The notes below the pieces were generated by a model. The model was given only the letters and a program-made list of their open reading frames with translations. It was not told the DNA's origin and did not search any database. From contig JADJTQ010000005.1 in assembly GCA_016711125.1 (NCBI GenBank), positions 760,669 through 824,668 of the forward strand: a stretch of 64,000 nt of DNA, given 5' to 3'. A program made the translations under genes and the position numbers. This stretch comes from Saprospiraceae bacterium (GTDB lineage Bacteria > Bacteroidota > Bacteroidia > Chitinophagales > Saprospiraceae). Position 1 is the stretch's first letter. Each line of letters begins with the position of its first letter. Positions 55,638-64,000 of this stretch are shown here, in pieces.

Positions 55638-56990
55638 TTAACTGAACAATTGAATAATACCATAAATGGCAATTGCGATGGTAGTAATGATACTTATCCA
55701 GAGTAAGATATCATAGATCATCCTCGGTTTGAATTGCTCAAGAAGTCTCTTATATCGCAGATGGATAATCACCCAGATCACCAAAATTAGAATTACCGAA
55801 GTAATAATTCCTCCTGTAAGTACCATGGCAACTGGAAGTTTAATAAAGATGAAAATGATCGCCCACAAAAATGGGAATACCCAACTTAATATAGCGATCG
55901 ATTTATTTCTTTGATCATTATTAAAAAAATCAATCCATCCTAGCTGTCCAAATACATCCGAAAATTGCCGGGTCCAGGCCGCCAAGGCGGCAAATAATGT
56001 AGAAAATAAGACCATAAAAGCGCCGGCCATGAAAAATATCCTGGCTCCCGGTCCTAGAGATTCTGTATACATTCTCGATAAGCTCTCGACCATCTCATAA
56101 CCTTCAGGTAGATCACCTGTGGTATGTAAAACAGCGGCACCCAGGAGGTAAAAGGCAGCTGTCATTAAAGTGTATACAACCATGGCTGCAAGTGCATCCA
56201 TCTGCATCACCCTAATCCATCCTTTAGCCCTTTGTCTCCAGGCATCACTATCCGAACGGGCACCTGTTTTTGCGGCATATCCTTTTTCCAGACACCAATA
56301 ATTATAGGCAATAATTTCGTCTCCCCCCACACCAGTTATTCCAAAAGCACCGATCGCAATAGCTACCGTAGCTGGAGGCAGTTTAAACTGAAGACCCTCC
56401 CAAATTTGATCAATCGAGATTGCATATGGCGTGTATTTTAAAAAGTAGAGACAGACAAATGTGAAAAGAGTGAATAAGCCGATCATGACCAAAGAAAATT
56501 TTTCAATAAACTGGTAATAACCCCTGAATATCATGAGTGACACCACCATAGCAAGTACTAGAGCATAGATTGATACTGAAATGGCAGGAAAAGCAATATT
56601 TAATATGATAGCAACACCACCAATAATTCCTCCCAATTGAAGCATTTTTGTGATCATGAGTATAAAAAAACACCAAACACTCCAATGCGCTTGCCGAATA
56701 CGCAAGCCCGGCATTTTATTAAATACTTGCATTGGCGTTTCTCCTTGCAAAATGGTATGTTTTGCAAATTCGATCTGCAACATGACTTTGATCAGACAAC
56801 TTACGATGATGACCCAAAAGGTGACAAAACCGGCTTTGGCCCCCAATGATGTAGTGGCGATCAACTCACCAGAACCAACGATCGATGCCGATAGGATAAA
56901 TCCCGGACCTAAATACTTTAATCTGGATAGGAAGGTGCTCGGAGGATTTTCTACATGTTCTTGTTGGAAAGAGTAATGGCTGGCTGTCAT
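55638..56990 (-). CDS. Nramp-related membrane transporter
   Basis: 450 residues with about 11 membrane helices and overall Nramp (SLC11) similarity. The first helix reads LGPGFILSASIVGSGELIAT, where classic Mn2+/Fe2+ Nramps have DPGN. The sixth-helix region reads IGAFGITGVGGDEIIAYNY, without the usual metal-binding MPH. It therefore belongs to the Nramp-related branch with altered metal site, and the substrate may be a different divalent ion or something else. Intact. Divergent from the sialidase-like gene. Confidence 0.85.
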   Translation of the reverse strand: MTASHYSFQQEHVENPPSTFLSRLKYLGPGFILSASIVGSGELIATTSLGAKAGFVTFWVIIVSCLIKVMLQIEFAKHTILQGETPMQVFNKMPGLRIRQAHWSVWCFFILMITKMLQLGGIIGGVAIILNIAFPAISVSIYALVLAMVVSLMIFRGYYQFIEKFSLVMIGLFTLFTFVCLYFLKYTPYAISIDQIWEGLQFKLPPATVAIAIGAFGITGVGGDEIIAYNYWCLEKGYAAKTGARSDSDAWRQRAKGWIRVMQMDALAAMVVYTLMTAAFYLLGAAVLHTTGDLPEGYEMVESLSRMYTESLGPGARIFFMAGAFMVLFSTLFAALAAWTRQFSDVFGQLGWIDFFNNDQRNKSIAILSWVFPFLWAIIFIFIKLPVAMVLTGGIITSVILILVIWVIIHLRYKRLLEQFKPRMIYDILLWISIITTIAIAIYGIIQLFS

Positions 56991-57089
56991 GTTGCCAAAA
57001 TAGTCAATAAGTCATTAGTAACGATTGCAAACAAGCTATTAATTTAGTCGCCCATGACTAATTGTTGTACCTTTCTAAATCATTATTCC

Positions 57090-58118
57090 ATGCAAATGTC
57101 CACGCAGTTACTACGTCTTCAGGCAGCTCTTGCTTTATTGTTATTTATTGTGACTTCAGTGGGAGGTCAGGTAATGCAAGATGAGTTTATCTTTAAAGAG
57201 GCTCCTTTTCCGAGCTGTCATGCATCGACTCTTTGTGAAACACCCAGGGGAATATTGGCCGCTTGGTTTGGAGGCACCCACGAAAAACATCAGGATGTTG
57301 GGATTTGGATTTCAAGAAAAGTAAAAGATACCTGGTTGCAACCACTTGAGATTGCCGATGGCATGCAACATGCAGACAAACGATATCCATGTTGGAATCC
57401 CGTGCTTTTTCGACATTCTTCCGGGCGCATTTCGTTATATTACAAAGTAGGCCCGAGTCCCAGTGAATGGTGGGGCATGATCATCGAGAGTAACGATGAC
57501 GGAGCGACCTGGTCTATCCCGCGCCGGTTACCAGAGGATATTTTGGGTCCGATTAAAAATAAGCCGATTGTTTTGTCCGACGGTCATCATCTATTGTGTC
57601 CCTCCAGCACCGAGCATGATGGCTGGAAAGTGCATATGGAAATTACGGATGACGAGGGTCTTGCCTGGCAGCGCATAGGACCCATCCGGGGAGGAGATAT
57701 CGATGCTATTCAACCCACGATCCTGGTGCACGGCGATCGATTGCAGCTTTTATGCCGCACCAAAATTGATGGCGTCGTTCAATCCTGGTCCGATGATCAG
57801 GGACAATCCTGGACTCCATTGTCATCGACAATCCTACCTAATCCCAATTCAGGGTTCGATGGAGTCACGGCATCTAATGGCCTTCATTATCTGGTTTATA
57901 ATCCGACTGCCACTCCCGATGGTAAATGGGGAGGCGACCGTTTTCCCCTGGTACTCGGCCGGTCAAAGGATGGTTTATCTTGGGAGATCATCGCTACTCT
58001 GGAGTCGGAGCCTGGTGAATACTCGTATCCTGCTGTAGTTGAAGGGAGTGATGGACTGCTGCACATCACCTATACCTGGAAAAGAGATAAGATCAAGTAT
58101 ATTGCTTATAAAATATAA
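57090..58118 (+). CDS. Exported sialidase-like (BNR) hydrolase
   Basis: 342 residues from the ATG at 57090 (an ATG at 57054 is also in frame). Signal peptide MSTQLLRLQAALALLLFIVT, ending near GGQ. Six-blade BNR fold with Asp-box-like motifs SNDDGATW, TDDEGLAWQ, SDDQGQSW and SKDGLSWE, and the N-terminal FPSCHASTLCETPRGILAAW, followed by FGGTHE, typical of the exo-alpha-sialidase-like family. True sialidase catalytic residues are not all evident, so another glycan substrate is possible. Intact. Confidence 0.83.
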   Translation: MQMSTQLLRLQAALALLLFIVTSVGGQVMQDEFIFKEAPFPSCHASTLCETPRGILAAWFGGTHEKHQDVGIWISRKVKDTWLQPLEIADGMQHADKRYPCWNPVLFRHSSGRISLYYKVGPSPSEWWGMIIESNDDGATWSIPRRLPEDILGPIKNKPIVLSDGHHLLCPSSTEHDGWKVHMEITDDEGLAWQRIGPIRGGDIDAIQPTILVHGDRLQLLCRTKIDGVVQSWSDDQGQSWTPLSSTILPNPNSGFDGVTASNGLHYLVYNPTATPDGKWGGDRFPLVLGRSKDGLSWEIIATLESEPGEYSYPAVVEGSDGLLHITYTWKRDKIKYIAYKI

Positions 58119-58175
58119 AACTCCTATTTCAAAAGGCTGAATAATTTAATTTGAGGAATAAAGGAAAGAAATATA

Positions 58176-59489
58176 ATGATTAGAATGCTTTTGATAGGAT
58201 GGCTGGGTTTGATGGTAGTAGAGCCCAATCCTTCGCAGTTAATTACAGAGACTGTCAGACAAGAACTGCCTGCTTTGCTTAAGTTTTACCAGGAACTACA
58301 CCGGAAGCCCGAATTATCTCTTTTTGAAAAAGAAACCGCAGCTAAATTGGCTGCTGAGATGCGGACAATCGGCTTTGATGTAACTGAAAATTTTGGTGGT
58401 TTTGGCATTGTTTGCATGCTCCGAAATGGAGAAGGCCCAACAGTACTTTATCGAACAGATATGGATGGGCTTCCGGTCGTGGAAAAGACTGGCTTACCAT
58501 ACGCGAGCGAGTACCACATGAAAGACGCTGACGATATCGAAAACAGGACTATGCATGCATGTGGTCACGATATGCATATGACGGTTTGGCTCGGTACAGC
58601 GAAGACCCTGAGTGCCATGCGAGGTACATGGTCTGGTACTGCCATTTTTATTGGACAGCCGGCTGAAGAGATTGGAGCTGGTGCAAAGATGATGCTTCAG
58701 GCTGGGCTTTATGAGAAATTTCCAGTACCGGACTATGGCGTGGGGCTGCACTCAAGCCCGGATATACCGGCCGGTAAGGTGGGTTTTGGCAAAGGATTTA
58801 CCATGGCCCGGGCTGAGAGCATCGACATTAAGGTCTTTGGGCGCGGTGCTCATGGCGCCTCTCCCCATAAATCGATCGATCCGATAGTGCTGGCATCGCT
58901 AATGGTCATGGATTTCCAAACCATCGTGAGTCGAAGTGTTGACCCTGTTGAATCGGCTGTGTTAACCGTAGGGTCCATTCATGGGGGTACCAAGCACAAC
59001 ATCATTCCCGACGAAGTTACTATGCAAATTACGCTGCGCACGTTCAAGGATGATGTGCGAAAGCTAATGCATCGACGTATCAGGGAAATCGCCAGAGGCG
59101 TTGCTATTTCAGCGGGCTTACCTGAGGATCTTCATCCCGAGGTGATTATCCCGGATCAAAGTACAGAACCCAATTTTAATGATCCGATTTTGGTGGATCA
59201 AATGATGGGTTCGGCAACTAAAATACTTGGAGACCAAAATGTTGTTAGCGCCTCGCCTCAGATGGTGGCCGAAGACTTTTCCCGTTATGGTCAGACTGAA
59301 CACAAGATCCCCACCGTTTTATTTTGGTTGGGCACCATACCCAAGGAAAGGGAAGAAGCAGCTAAACATGGTGAGAGTATACCTGCCTTGCACTCACCAT
59401 TTTATTTTCCTGATCCGGAGCCAAGTATTGAGACGGGAGTAAAAGTGACTTCTCAAATATTGATCGATTTGTTTAACTCCGATCAATAG
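58176..59489 (+). CDS. Exported M20D amidohydrolase
   Basis: 437 residues. Short N-terminal hydrophobic segment (MIRMLLIGWLGLMVVEP) suggests export. M20D family (hippurate/N-acyl-amino-acid/IAA-amino-acid hydrolase group), dimetal enzyme: YRTDMDGLPVVEKTG, MHACGHDMHMTVWLG (Cys and His ligands), FIGQPAEEIGAG (catalytic Glu plus ligand), VGLHSSPDIPAG, dimerisation domain with GAHGASPHKSIDP and a C-terminal ALHSPFYFPD His. Substrate unassigned. Starts 57 bases after the sialidase-like gene, same strand. Intact. Confidence 0.9.
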   Translation: MIRMLLIGWLGLMVVEPNPSQLITETVRQELPALLKFYQELHRKPELSLFEKETAAKLAAEMRTIGFDVTENFGGFGIVCMLRNGEGPTVLYRTDMDGLPVVEKTGLPYASEYHMKDADDIENRTMHACGHDMHMTVWLGTAKTLSAMRGTWSGTAIFIGQPAEEIGAGAKMMLQAGLYEKFPVPDYGVGLHSSPDIPAGKVGFGKGFTMARAESIDIKVFGRGAHGASPHKSIDPIVLASLMVMDFQTIVSRSVDPVESAVLTVGSIHGGTKHNIIPDEVTMQITLRTFKDDVRKLMHRRIREIARGVAISAGLPEDLHPEVIIPDQSTEPNFNDPILVDQMMGSATKILGDQNVVSASPQMVAEDFSRYGQTEHKIPTVLFWLGTIPKEREEAAKHGESIPALHSPFYFPDPEPSIETGVKVTSQILIDLFNSDQ

Positions 59490-59510
59490 AAAGTTAGTTC
59501 ACTTGAAGCG

Positions 59511-59984
59511 TTAATTAAGCTCTTTTACCGTCGTACGTTTATTGAAATAATGGGTAGAGAGTTGATCGGATTTTCGAATGGTCATGATATTCTTTTGAGA
59601 CTCAAAAAGCTCGATAAGCAAGTCATTGTGGACAATAATATGGGTTGATTTCCAACTTTGAATGCCCTTCAATCTGATTTCAACGACATCCTCAGTCCGT
59701 ACTATTTGCACTATTTCATAAGGTAGTCTGCCGGATTCTGTCTTGAAAAATAAATGTTCGTTCAGGTATAACTCAATGTCTGTTTGCTCTAAATGGATTA
59801 GATCCAGCGTTAAATTTGGCCGGCTCCCAGTAGCATTTTGCAAGGCATCTTCCAGGTCATCATGAAAGATCCGAATGGAGCCCTGCCAGGTCCAATCTTC
59901 CTCAATAAGAATCTCGCAGGTGCTGAGATAAAGAGCGTGGTGCCCCAATGGGATCGTCAACAAGATGCAAAGGAGAAGAATCAT
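59511..59984 (-). CDS. Small exported protein, DUF6702-like
   Basis: 157 residues. N-terminal signal peptide (MILLLCILLTIPLGHHALYL). The pattern of a membrane signal followed by HALYLSTCEI, WQGSIRIFHDDLEDAL and a beta-rich C-terminal half resembles the Bacteroidota DUF6702 family. Function unknown. Convergent with the M20D gene, 21 bases apart; a 130-base gap separates it from the next gene. Confidence 0.65.
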   Translation of the reverse strand: MILLLCILLTIPLGHHALYLSTCEILIEEDWTWQGSIRIFHDDLEDALQNATGSRPNLTLDLIHLEQTDIELYLNEHLFFKTESGRLPYEIVQIVRTEDVVEIRLKGIQSWKSTHIIVHNDLLIELFESQKNIMTIRKSDQLSTHYFNKRTTVKELN

Positions 59985-60114
59985 GCATTAAAGATACCTT
60001 CTTTAAGACTGAAGTAGGCTGGTGTCAGCCTGATTTGGCATTTTCCTAATTCAATTGATATCATGATTTTAAGGAGATTCATTACCTTGGTGAGAGAAAA
60101 TCAACCTGCCGGCC

Positions 60115-60941
60115 ATGAGAGAAATCTATCTTCTCCTATTTATTGCTCTAACCTTCAATCTATATGCTCAACCCATTGATATCGATTTTTCCGCCTTGCA
60201 AGAGACCAAACCCTGGTTGGCATCTGAACAGTGGGATCCAGTTCCTCCCGTAGTAACTCCGGGTGTCTATACGGATGCACCCTCCGATGCGATCGTTCTG
60301 TTTGATGGTTCTGGTCTATCCGCTTGGCATAAGCCCAAATATGGCTATGGAGCAAGAATGGATCAGGTAGAATCAATCACCAACTGGAAACTGCAACATC
60401 CTGAGTTTACAGAAGCGCCATGGATCGTAAAGGATGGACAATTGATAGTTAAACCAGGAACCGGAGCTATTGAAACGAAACAGTCCTTTGGTGACGTACA
60501 GTTACATATTGAATGGCTTGCACCGCAAAATACGGGTAAAAAGGATCAGGGTTATTCGAATAGCGGAGTATTTTTATGGGTATGTATGAAATTCAAATTC
60601 TTAATTCTTATGAAAACAATACCTATTCAAATGGTCAGGCTGGATCTATGTATAAACAACATATGCCACTGGTAAATACATCACGTCCTCCGGGTGAATG
60701 GCAGACCTACGATATTGTTTTTATGGCACCCAAATTTAAAGCAGATGGCACATTGGAAACACCGGCATATATTACGGCCTTTCATAATGGTGTCTTAATT
60801 CAAAATCATGCCGAACTAATTGGTCCCAATGTTTATATCGGTGAGCCTCACTACTTTAAGCACCCAGAAAAGATGCCGCTTTTACTGCAAGACTATGGAG
60901 ATAAGGTGCGCTTTCGTAATGTTTGGATCAGAGAACTATAG
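60115..60941 (+). CDS. Secreted DUF1080 / 3-keto-disaccharide hydrolase-like protein, one frameshift
   Basis: About 275 residues. Signal peptide MREIYLLLFIALTFNLYA, then Q. The jelly-roll domain has IVLFDGSGLSAWHK, WIVKDGQLIVKPGTGAIETK, FGDVQLHIEW, NSGVFLMGMYEIQILNS and RFRNVWIREL, which are the standard DUF1080 landmarks. One A is missing at about 60576; restoring it joins both parts. Members cleave 3-keto-glycosides or act as lectin-like jelly rolls. Intact catalytic capacity cannot be judged. Confidence 0.88.
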
Positions 60942-60965
60942 TTCAAAATTTATTAAACTCCTGCT

Positions 60966-61592
60966 TTGAATCTATTGCAGCTTTTTCTATTCGGTATTAC
61001 CTTCAGTGCCTTAGGTGCGATACCTCCGGGTTTGATCAACCTCGCAGCGGCTAAACGCACCATTACCAGGGGCTATCGTTCAGGAATTATGGTGTCTCTG
61101 GGGGCTGGTGTTACTCAATTGGTTTATACATTTATCTCGGTTTGTTTTATTGATATTATTATTAAGAATGCCATCATCACTCAGACTATTAATTGGATAG
61201 TAGGTGTTATTTTTTTATTGTTGGGAATGTTCTACATCATAAAAAAGGTAAAGCCGATTCAACCTATGCAGAACATGAGTGATTCAAAGCATTTTGGATA
61301 TGGCATTGCGGTGGCTACTATGAATTTCTTAATTATTCCTACTTGAATTTTTGTCGCTGTTTGGCTAAAAAGTAATGGTTTTGATTTTACTCACTTTCGG
61401 GAAATCTTGATTGTGTCCCTAGGATCATCTGTGGGAGCAATTTTGATATTTATTGGTTATGTCAAAATGAGTCGCTACATTTTACTTAAAATGTCACGAA
61501 TTATCAAGTATACCAACCGCTTTTTGGGGTTGGTTTTTCTCAGCCTGGCGGCATATCAGTTCGTAAGAATATTTATCTCAGGAACTAATTAA
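60966..61592 (+). CDS. LysE/RhtB-type exporter, in-frame stop
   Basis: About 208 residues with five to six membrane helices, LysE family (amino-acid or small-metabolite export). Start TTG at 60966, N-terminus FLFGITFSALGAIPPGLINL, a good LysE landmark. An in-frame TGA at 61344-61346 interrupts at LIIPT-stop-IFVAVWL, where TGG (Trp) would fit; the frame then continues to 61592. Either a single G-to-A change, real or error, or a recent pseudogene. Confidence 0.78.
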
Positions 61593-61616
61593 ATAAATTT
61601 TTGAACGGGCAAGACC

Positions 61617-62665
61617 TTTTGGAATTTCCCTAAAAGCACCAAATTACAAGCACCAAGCACCAAAGTCGAGACCAAGACCTTTTGGAATTTGGAATTTGAT
61701 ATTTGGAATTTCCCTCAAAGCACCAAATTACAAGCACCAAGCACCAAAGTCGAGACCAATACATTTGGAATTTAGAATTTGATATTTGGAATTTCCCTCA
61801 AAGCACCAAATTACAAGCACCAAGCACCAAAGTCGAGACCAATACATTTGGAATTTAGAATTTGATATTTGGAATTTCCCTAACAGCACCAAATTACAAG
61901 CACCAAGCACCAAAGTCGAAACCAATACATTTGGGCTTTGGAATTTGGGCTTTGGAATTTCCCTAAAAGCACCAAATTACAAGCACCAAGCACCAAAGTC
62001 GAGACCAATACATTTGGAATTTGGAATTTGATATTTGGAATTTCCCTAAAGCACCAAATTACAAGCACCAAGCACCAAAGTCGAGACCAATACATTTGGA
62101 ATTTGGAATTTGATATTTGGAATTTCCCTAACAGCACCAAAGTGGTGACCAAGACCTTTTGGAATTTGGAATTTGGGCTTTGGAATTTCCCTAAAAGCAC
62201 CAAATTACAAGCACCAAGCACCAAAGTCGAGACCAATACATTTGGAATTTGGAATTTGGGCTTTGGAATTTCCCTAAAAGCACCAAATTACAAGCACCAA
62301 GCACCAAAGTCGAGACCAATACATTTGGAATTTGGAATTTGATATTTGGAGTTTCCCTAAAAGCACCATGTTCAAAAATACAGGCATCAATACTGAGAGC
62401 AACGACCAATTGGAATTTGGAATTTGATATTTGGAATTTCCCTAAAAGCACCAAATTACAAGCACCAAGCACCAAAGTCGAAACCAATACATTTGGAATT
62501 TAGAATTTGATATTTGGAATTTCCTTCAAAGCACCATGTTCAAAAATACAGGCATCAATGCTGAGACCAAGACCAATTGGAATTTGGAATTTGATATTTG
62601 GAATTTCCCTTCAAAGCACCAAAGCTGGGAGCAAAACAGTTTAGGAATTTGGAATTTGCGCTTTG
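61617..62665. repeat. Minisatellite of about 83-bp units
   Basis: Thirteen units beginning with AGCACCAA at about 61635, 61719, 61802, 61885, 61968, 62050, 62132 (short, 64 bases), 62196, 62279, 62362 (variant), 62447, 62530 (variant) and 62615. A typical unit is AGCACCAAATTACAAGCACC, then AAGCACCAAAGTCGAGACCA, then a run of GGAATTT heptamers ending in TTTCCCT. There are two tail types (GATATTTGG and GGGCTTTGG) and a variant head with CATGTTCAAAAATACAGG. Non-coding, between convergent genes. Confidence 0.95.
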
Positions 62666-62670
62666 GAATT

Positions 62671-63462
62671 TTAACCATTTGGTTCATCCGTATCGGGTGG
62701 TACTGCACATAGGGTAGTTATGCCGCCATCAACCACAATCGTTTGGCCATTGATTTGTCCCGATTGTGGGGAGACCAAAAACAAGGCAAGTCGAGATATA
62801 TCCCCTGGTGAAGAGGCCCTGCCGGTTGGGATTAGTTGCCCCCAGGTCCTATCATAGTTAACGTCCATTGACATCGTTCGTTCGGTTGCTACCGCTCCCG
62901 GTGCGATTGCGTTGATCGTAATGCCATATCTGGCGATTTCGAGTACCAGGTTTTTCGCCAAATTGCCGATTGCTGCCTTAGTCATGCCATAGGCAGCTAA
63001 AAATGGATGAGAAAGTACACCAGTCACCGAAGACATTAATAAAATCCTACCATCACTTTCTTGCTTGATCATCTGTAAGGCAGACTTTTGGGCCAAAAAG
63101 TACGATCCTTTGAGATTTAGGTCTATGAGTTGGTCAAATTGCTTTTCTGTAGTTTTGAGAAAGGCGCCATAACTTGTCATGCCTGCATTAGCGATGCTGA
63201 TATCTAATCTTCCAAAGCGATCGACCGCTAAATTTATCATATCGTCAATATGGGCCAGGTTGCCCGCGTCGCCTGCGATAGGCACACAAGAGCGGACCGC
63301 GCCTAGCCTTTGATGAGCCGCATTAATAAGTTCAGTATTAATGTCATTGATGATGACAGATGCTCCCTGATTGATCAGTTCTTTGGCGATATCGAAACCA
63401 ATACCTGATCCTGCCCCTGTGACAATGGCAACCTTACCTTCAAATGTTTGATTGGGATTCAT
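62671..63462 (-). CDS. SDR family oxidoreductase
   Basis: 263 residues, classical short-chain dehydrogenase. Cofactor motif VTGAGSGIGFDIA, NAG motif in SIANAGMTSYG, catalytic Ser in LLMSSVTGV and Y-x-x-x-K in AAYGMTKAAIG, and the C-terminal GQTIVVDGG. FabG-like; the natural substrate is unknown. Its 3' end lies at the border of the minisatellite. Intact. Confidence 0.92.
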   Translation of the reverse strand: MNPNQTFEGKVAIVTGAGSGIGFDIAKELINQGASVIINDINTELINAAHQRLGAVRSCVPIAGDAGNLAHIDDMINLAVDRFGRLDISIANAGMTSYGAFLKTTEKQFDQLIDLNLKGSYFLAQKSALQMIKQESDGRILLMSSVTGVLSHPFLAAYGMTKAAIGNLAKNLVLEIARYGITINAIAPGAVATERTMSMDVNYDRTWGQLIPTGRASSPGDISRLALFLVSPQSGQINGQTIVVDGGITTLCAVPPDTDEPNG

Positions 63463-63538
63463 TGCTTACAATGAGATTTAGATTTAGTAATCGAAATTTA
63501 TAGATTGCTCTTTATTGTTTGGTTCCCTTTCACCCAAA

Positions 63539-64000
63539 TCAATCAATCGCCAATCTGACTTCATGCATTTCACTTTCCAAGACAATTTTACAAAAATAGA
63601 ATCCTGGATCCAATGGATCGGCATCGAAATGGATTTTGTTTAAGCCAGGCTTAACTTGTATTTGAACCTCCGCAAGTCTCCGATGATTTATTTTGTCAAA
63701 TATGGTCACCTGTCCTCTGGCATATTTTACGGCCTTTATCGATAATTCAATCCCATCTTTTGTCTGAAGGGCACTTGGTAATTCAATGGATCTTTGCAAG
63801 TTGACAATACCTGGAATGTCACAGCCTTGGATCAAAGCATGCAATTCTGATCCCTGGCTGATTTCAAATCCGCCATTCAGATCGATTCCCTGACCGGCAC
63901 TATAAATGACTTGTGCCGAGGCTCCAATAATATCGATGGATGTAATAGAACTGGAGGCCTCAAAAATGATTTGTTCGTTGTTCCAGATACCACTTAGATT
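63539..64000 (-). CDS. C-terminal end of a surface protein with the shared C-terminal module, truncated by the window
   Basis: The minus-strand frame is open to the window edge at 64000, so the gene starts beyond it; 153 codons are visible. The upstream part carries the module seen in four other proteins here (VIYSAGQGIDLNGGFEISQG, then SELHALIQGC). After the Cys comes a beta-rich tail of about 95 residues that resembles a T9SS type A sorting domain in position and style (VTIFDKINHRRLAEVQ, GLNKIHFDADPLDPGFYFCK), though the Pro-Asn-Pro start motif is not clear. Likely exported. Confidence 0.7.
   Translation of the reverse strand, partial: NLSGIWNNEQIIFEASSSITSIDIIGASAQVIYSAGQGIDLNGGFEISQGSELHALIQGCDIPGIVNLQRSIELPSALQTKDGIELSIKAVKYARGQVTIFDKINHRRLAEVQIQVKPGLNKIHFDADPLDPGFYFCKIVLESEMHEVRLAID

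Noticed and set aside
41357..61346. Genetic code with TGA as tryptophan
   Set aside because: TGA is a normal terminator of trmD, cdaA, coaD and others, and TGG is used for Trp throughout.
61617..62665. CRISPR array
   Set aside because: The whole 83-bp unit is conserved with no unique spacers, and no cas genes are nearby.
61786..62708. Overlapping open frames in the minisatellite
   Set aside because: Both strands are open only because the repeat lacks stops in some frames; translations are low-complexity with no start signals.

Overview
The window looks like a chromosome fragment of a Bacteroidota member, most likely a Saprospiraceae-type organism. The grounds are giant secreted proteins built from HYR and Ig-like repeats with DNCG motifs, a SprB-type repeat, type IX secretion (T9SS) C-terminal domains, GEVED and SPOR domains, futalosine-route menaquinone synthesis (mqnB), and family-typical Bacteroidota versions of trmD, pyrE and the cdaA product. 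No rRNA, tRNA, CRISPR array, insertion sequence or phage gene was recognised.

Layout. 1-23004 is an island of very large exported repeat proteins on the + strand: a 5'-truncated giant whose first 3.2 kb is thirteen near-identical 240-bp units, a second HYR protein, a protein combining YWTD propellers with thrombospondin type 3 repeats, a sortilin-like Asp-box propeller protein, and a protein with six YSGGD units. Two small LuxR-type DNA-binding proteins follow members of this set. Four of these proteins, plus the partial gene at the right edge, share a C-terminal module and lack an obvious T9SS tail. Gaps around the giant genes carry a dispersed palindromic element. 23476-39310 is mostly ordinary genes: a T9SS subtilisin, a SPOR protein, miaE, a prolyl oligopeptidase, cdaA, two metallopeptidases, trmD, a UbiA-like membrane protein, pyrE and a Nudix hydrolase. 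39410-44670 is another giant T9SS cargo protein. 45165-61592 holds a PLP decarboxylase, coaD, a P5C dehydrogenase, a tricorn-like protease, an outer-membrane barrel, mqnB, an Nramp-related transporter, secreted hydrolases and a LysE-type exporter. 61617-62665 is an 83-bp minisatellite between convergent genes, followed by an SDR oxidoreductase and the truncated surface protein.

Quality caveat. I count about 22 frame disruptions: 18 indel sites, mostly single missing bases, many in homopolymer runs, and four in-frame stops. They hit housekeeping genes (coaD, cdaA, mqnB) as well as surface genes. The simplest reading is residual assembly error, so such genes are given here as one reconstructed feature each, with the break positions stated. 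Real gene decay cannot be excluded without read data.
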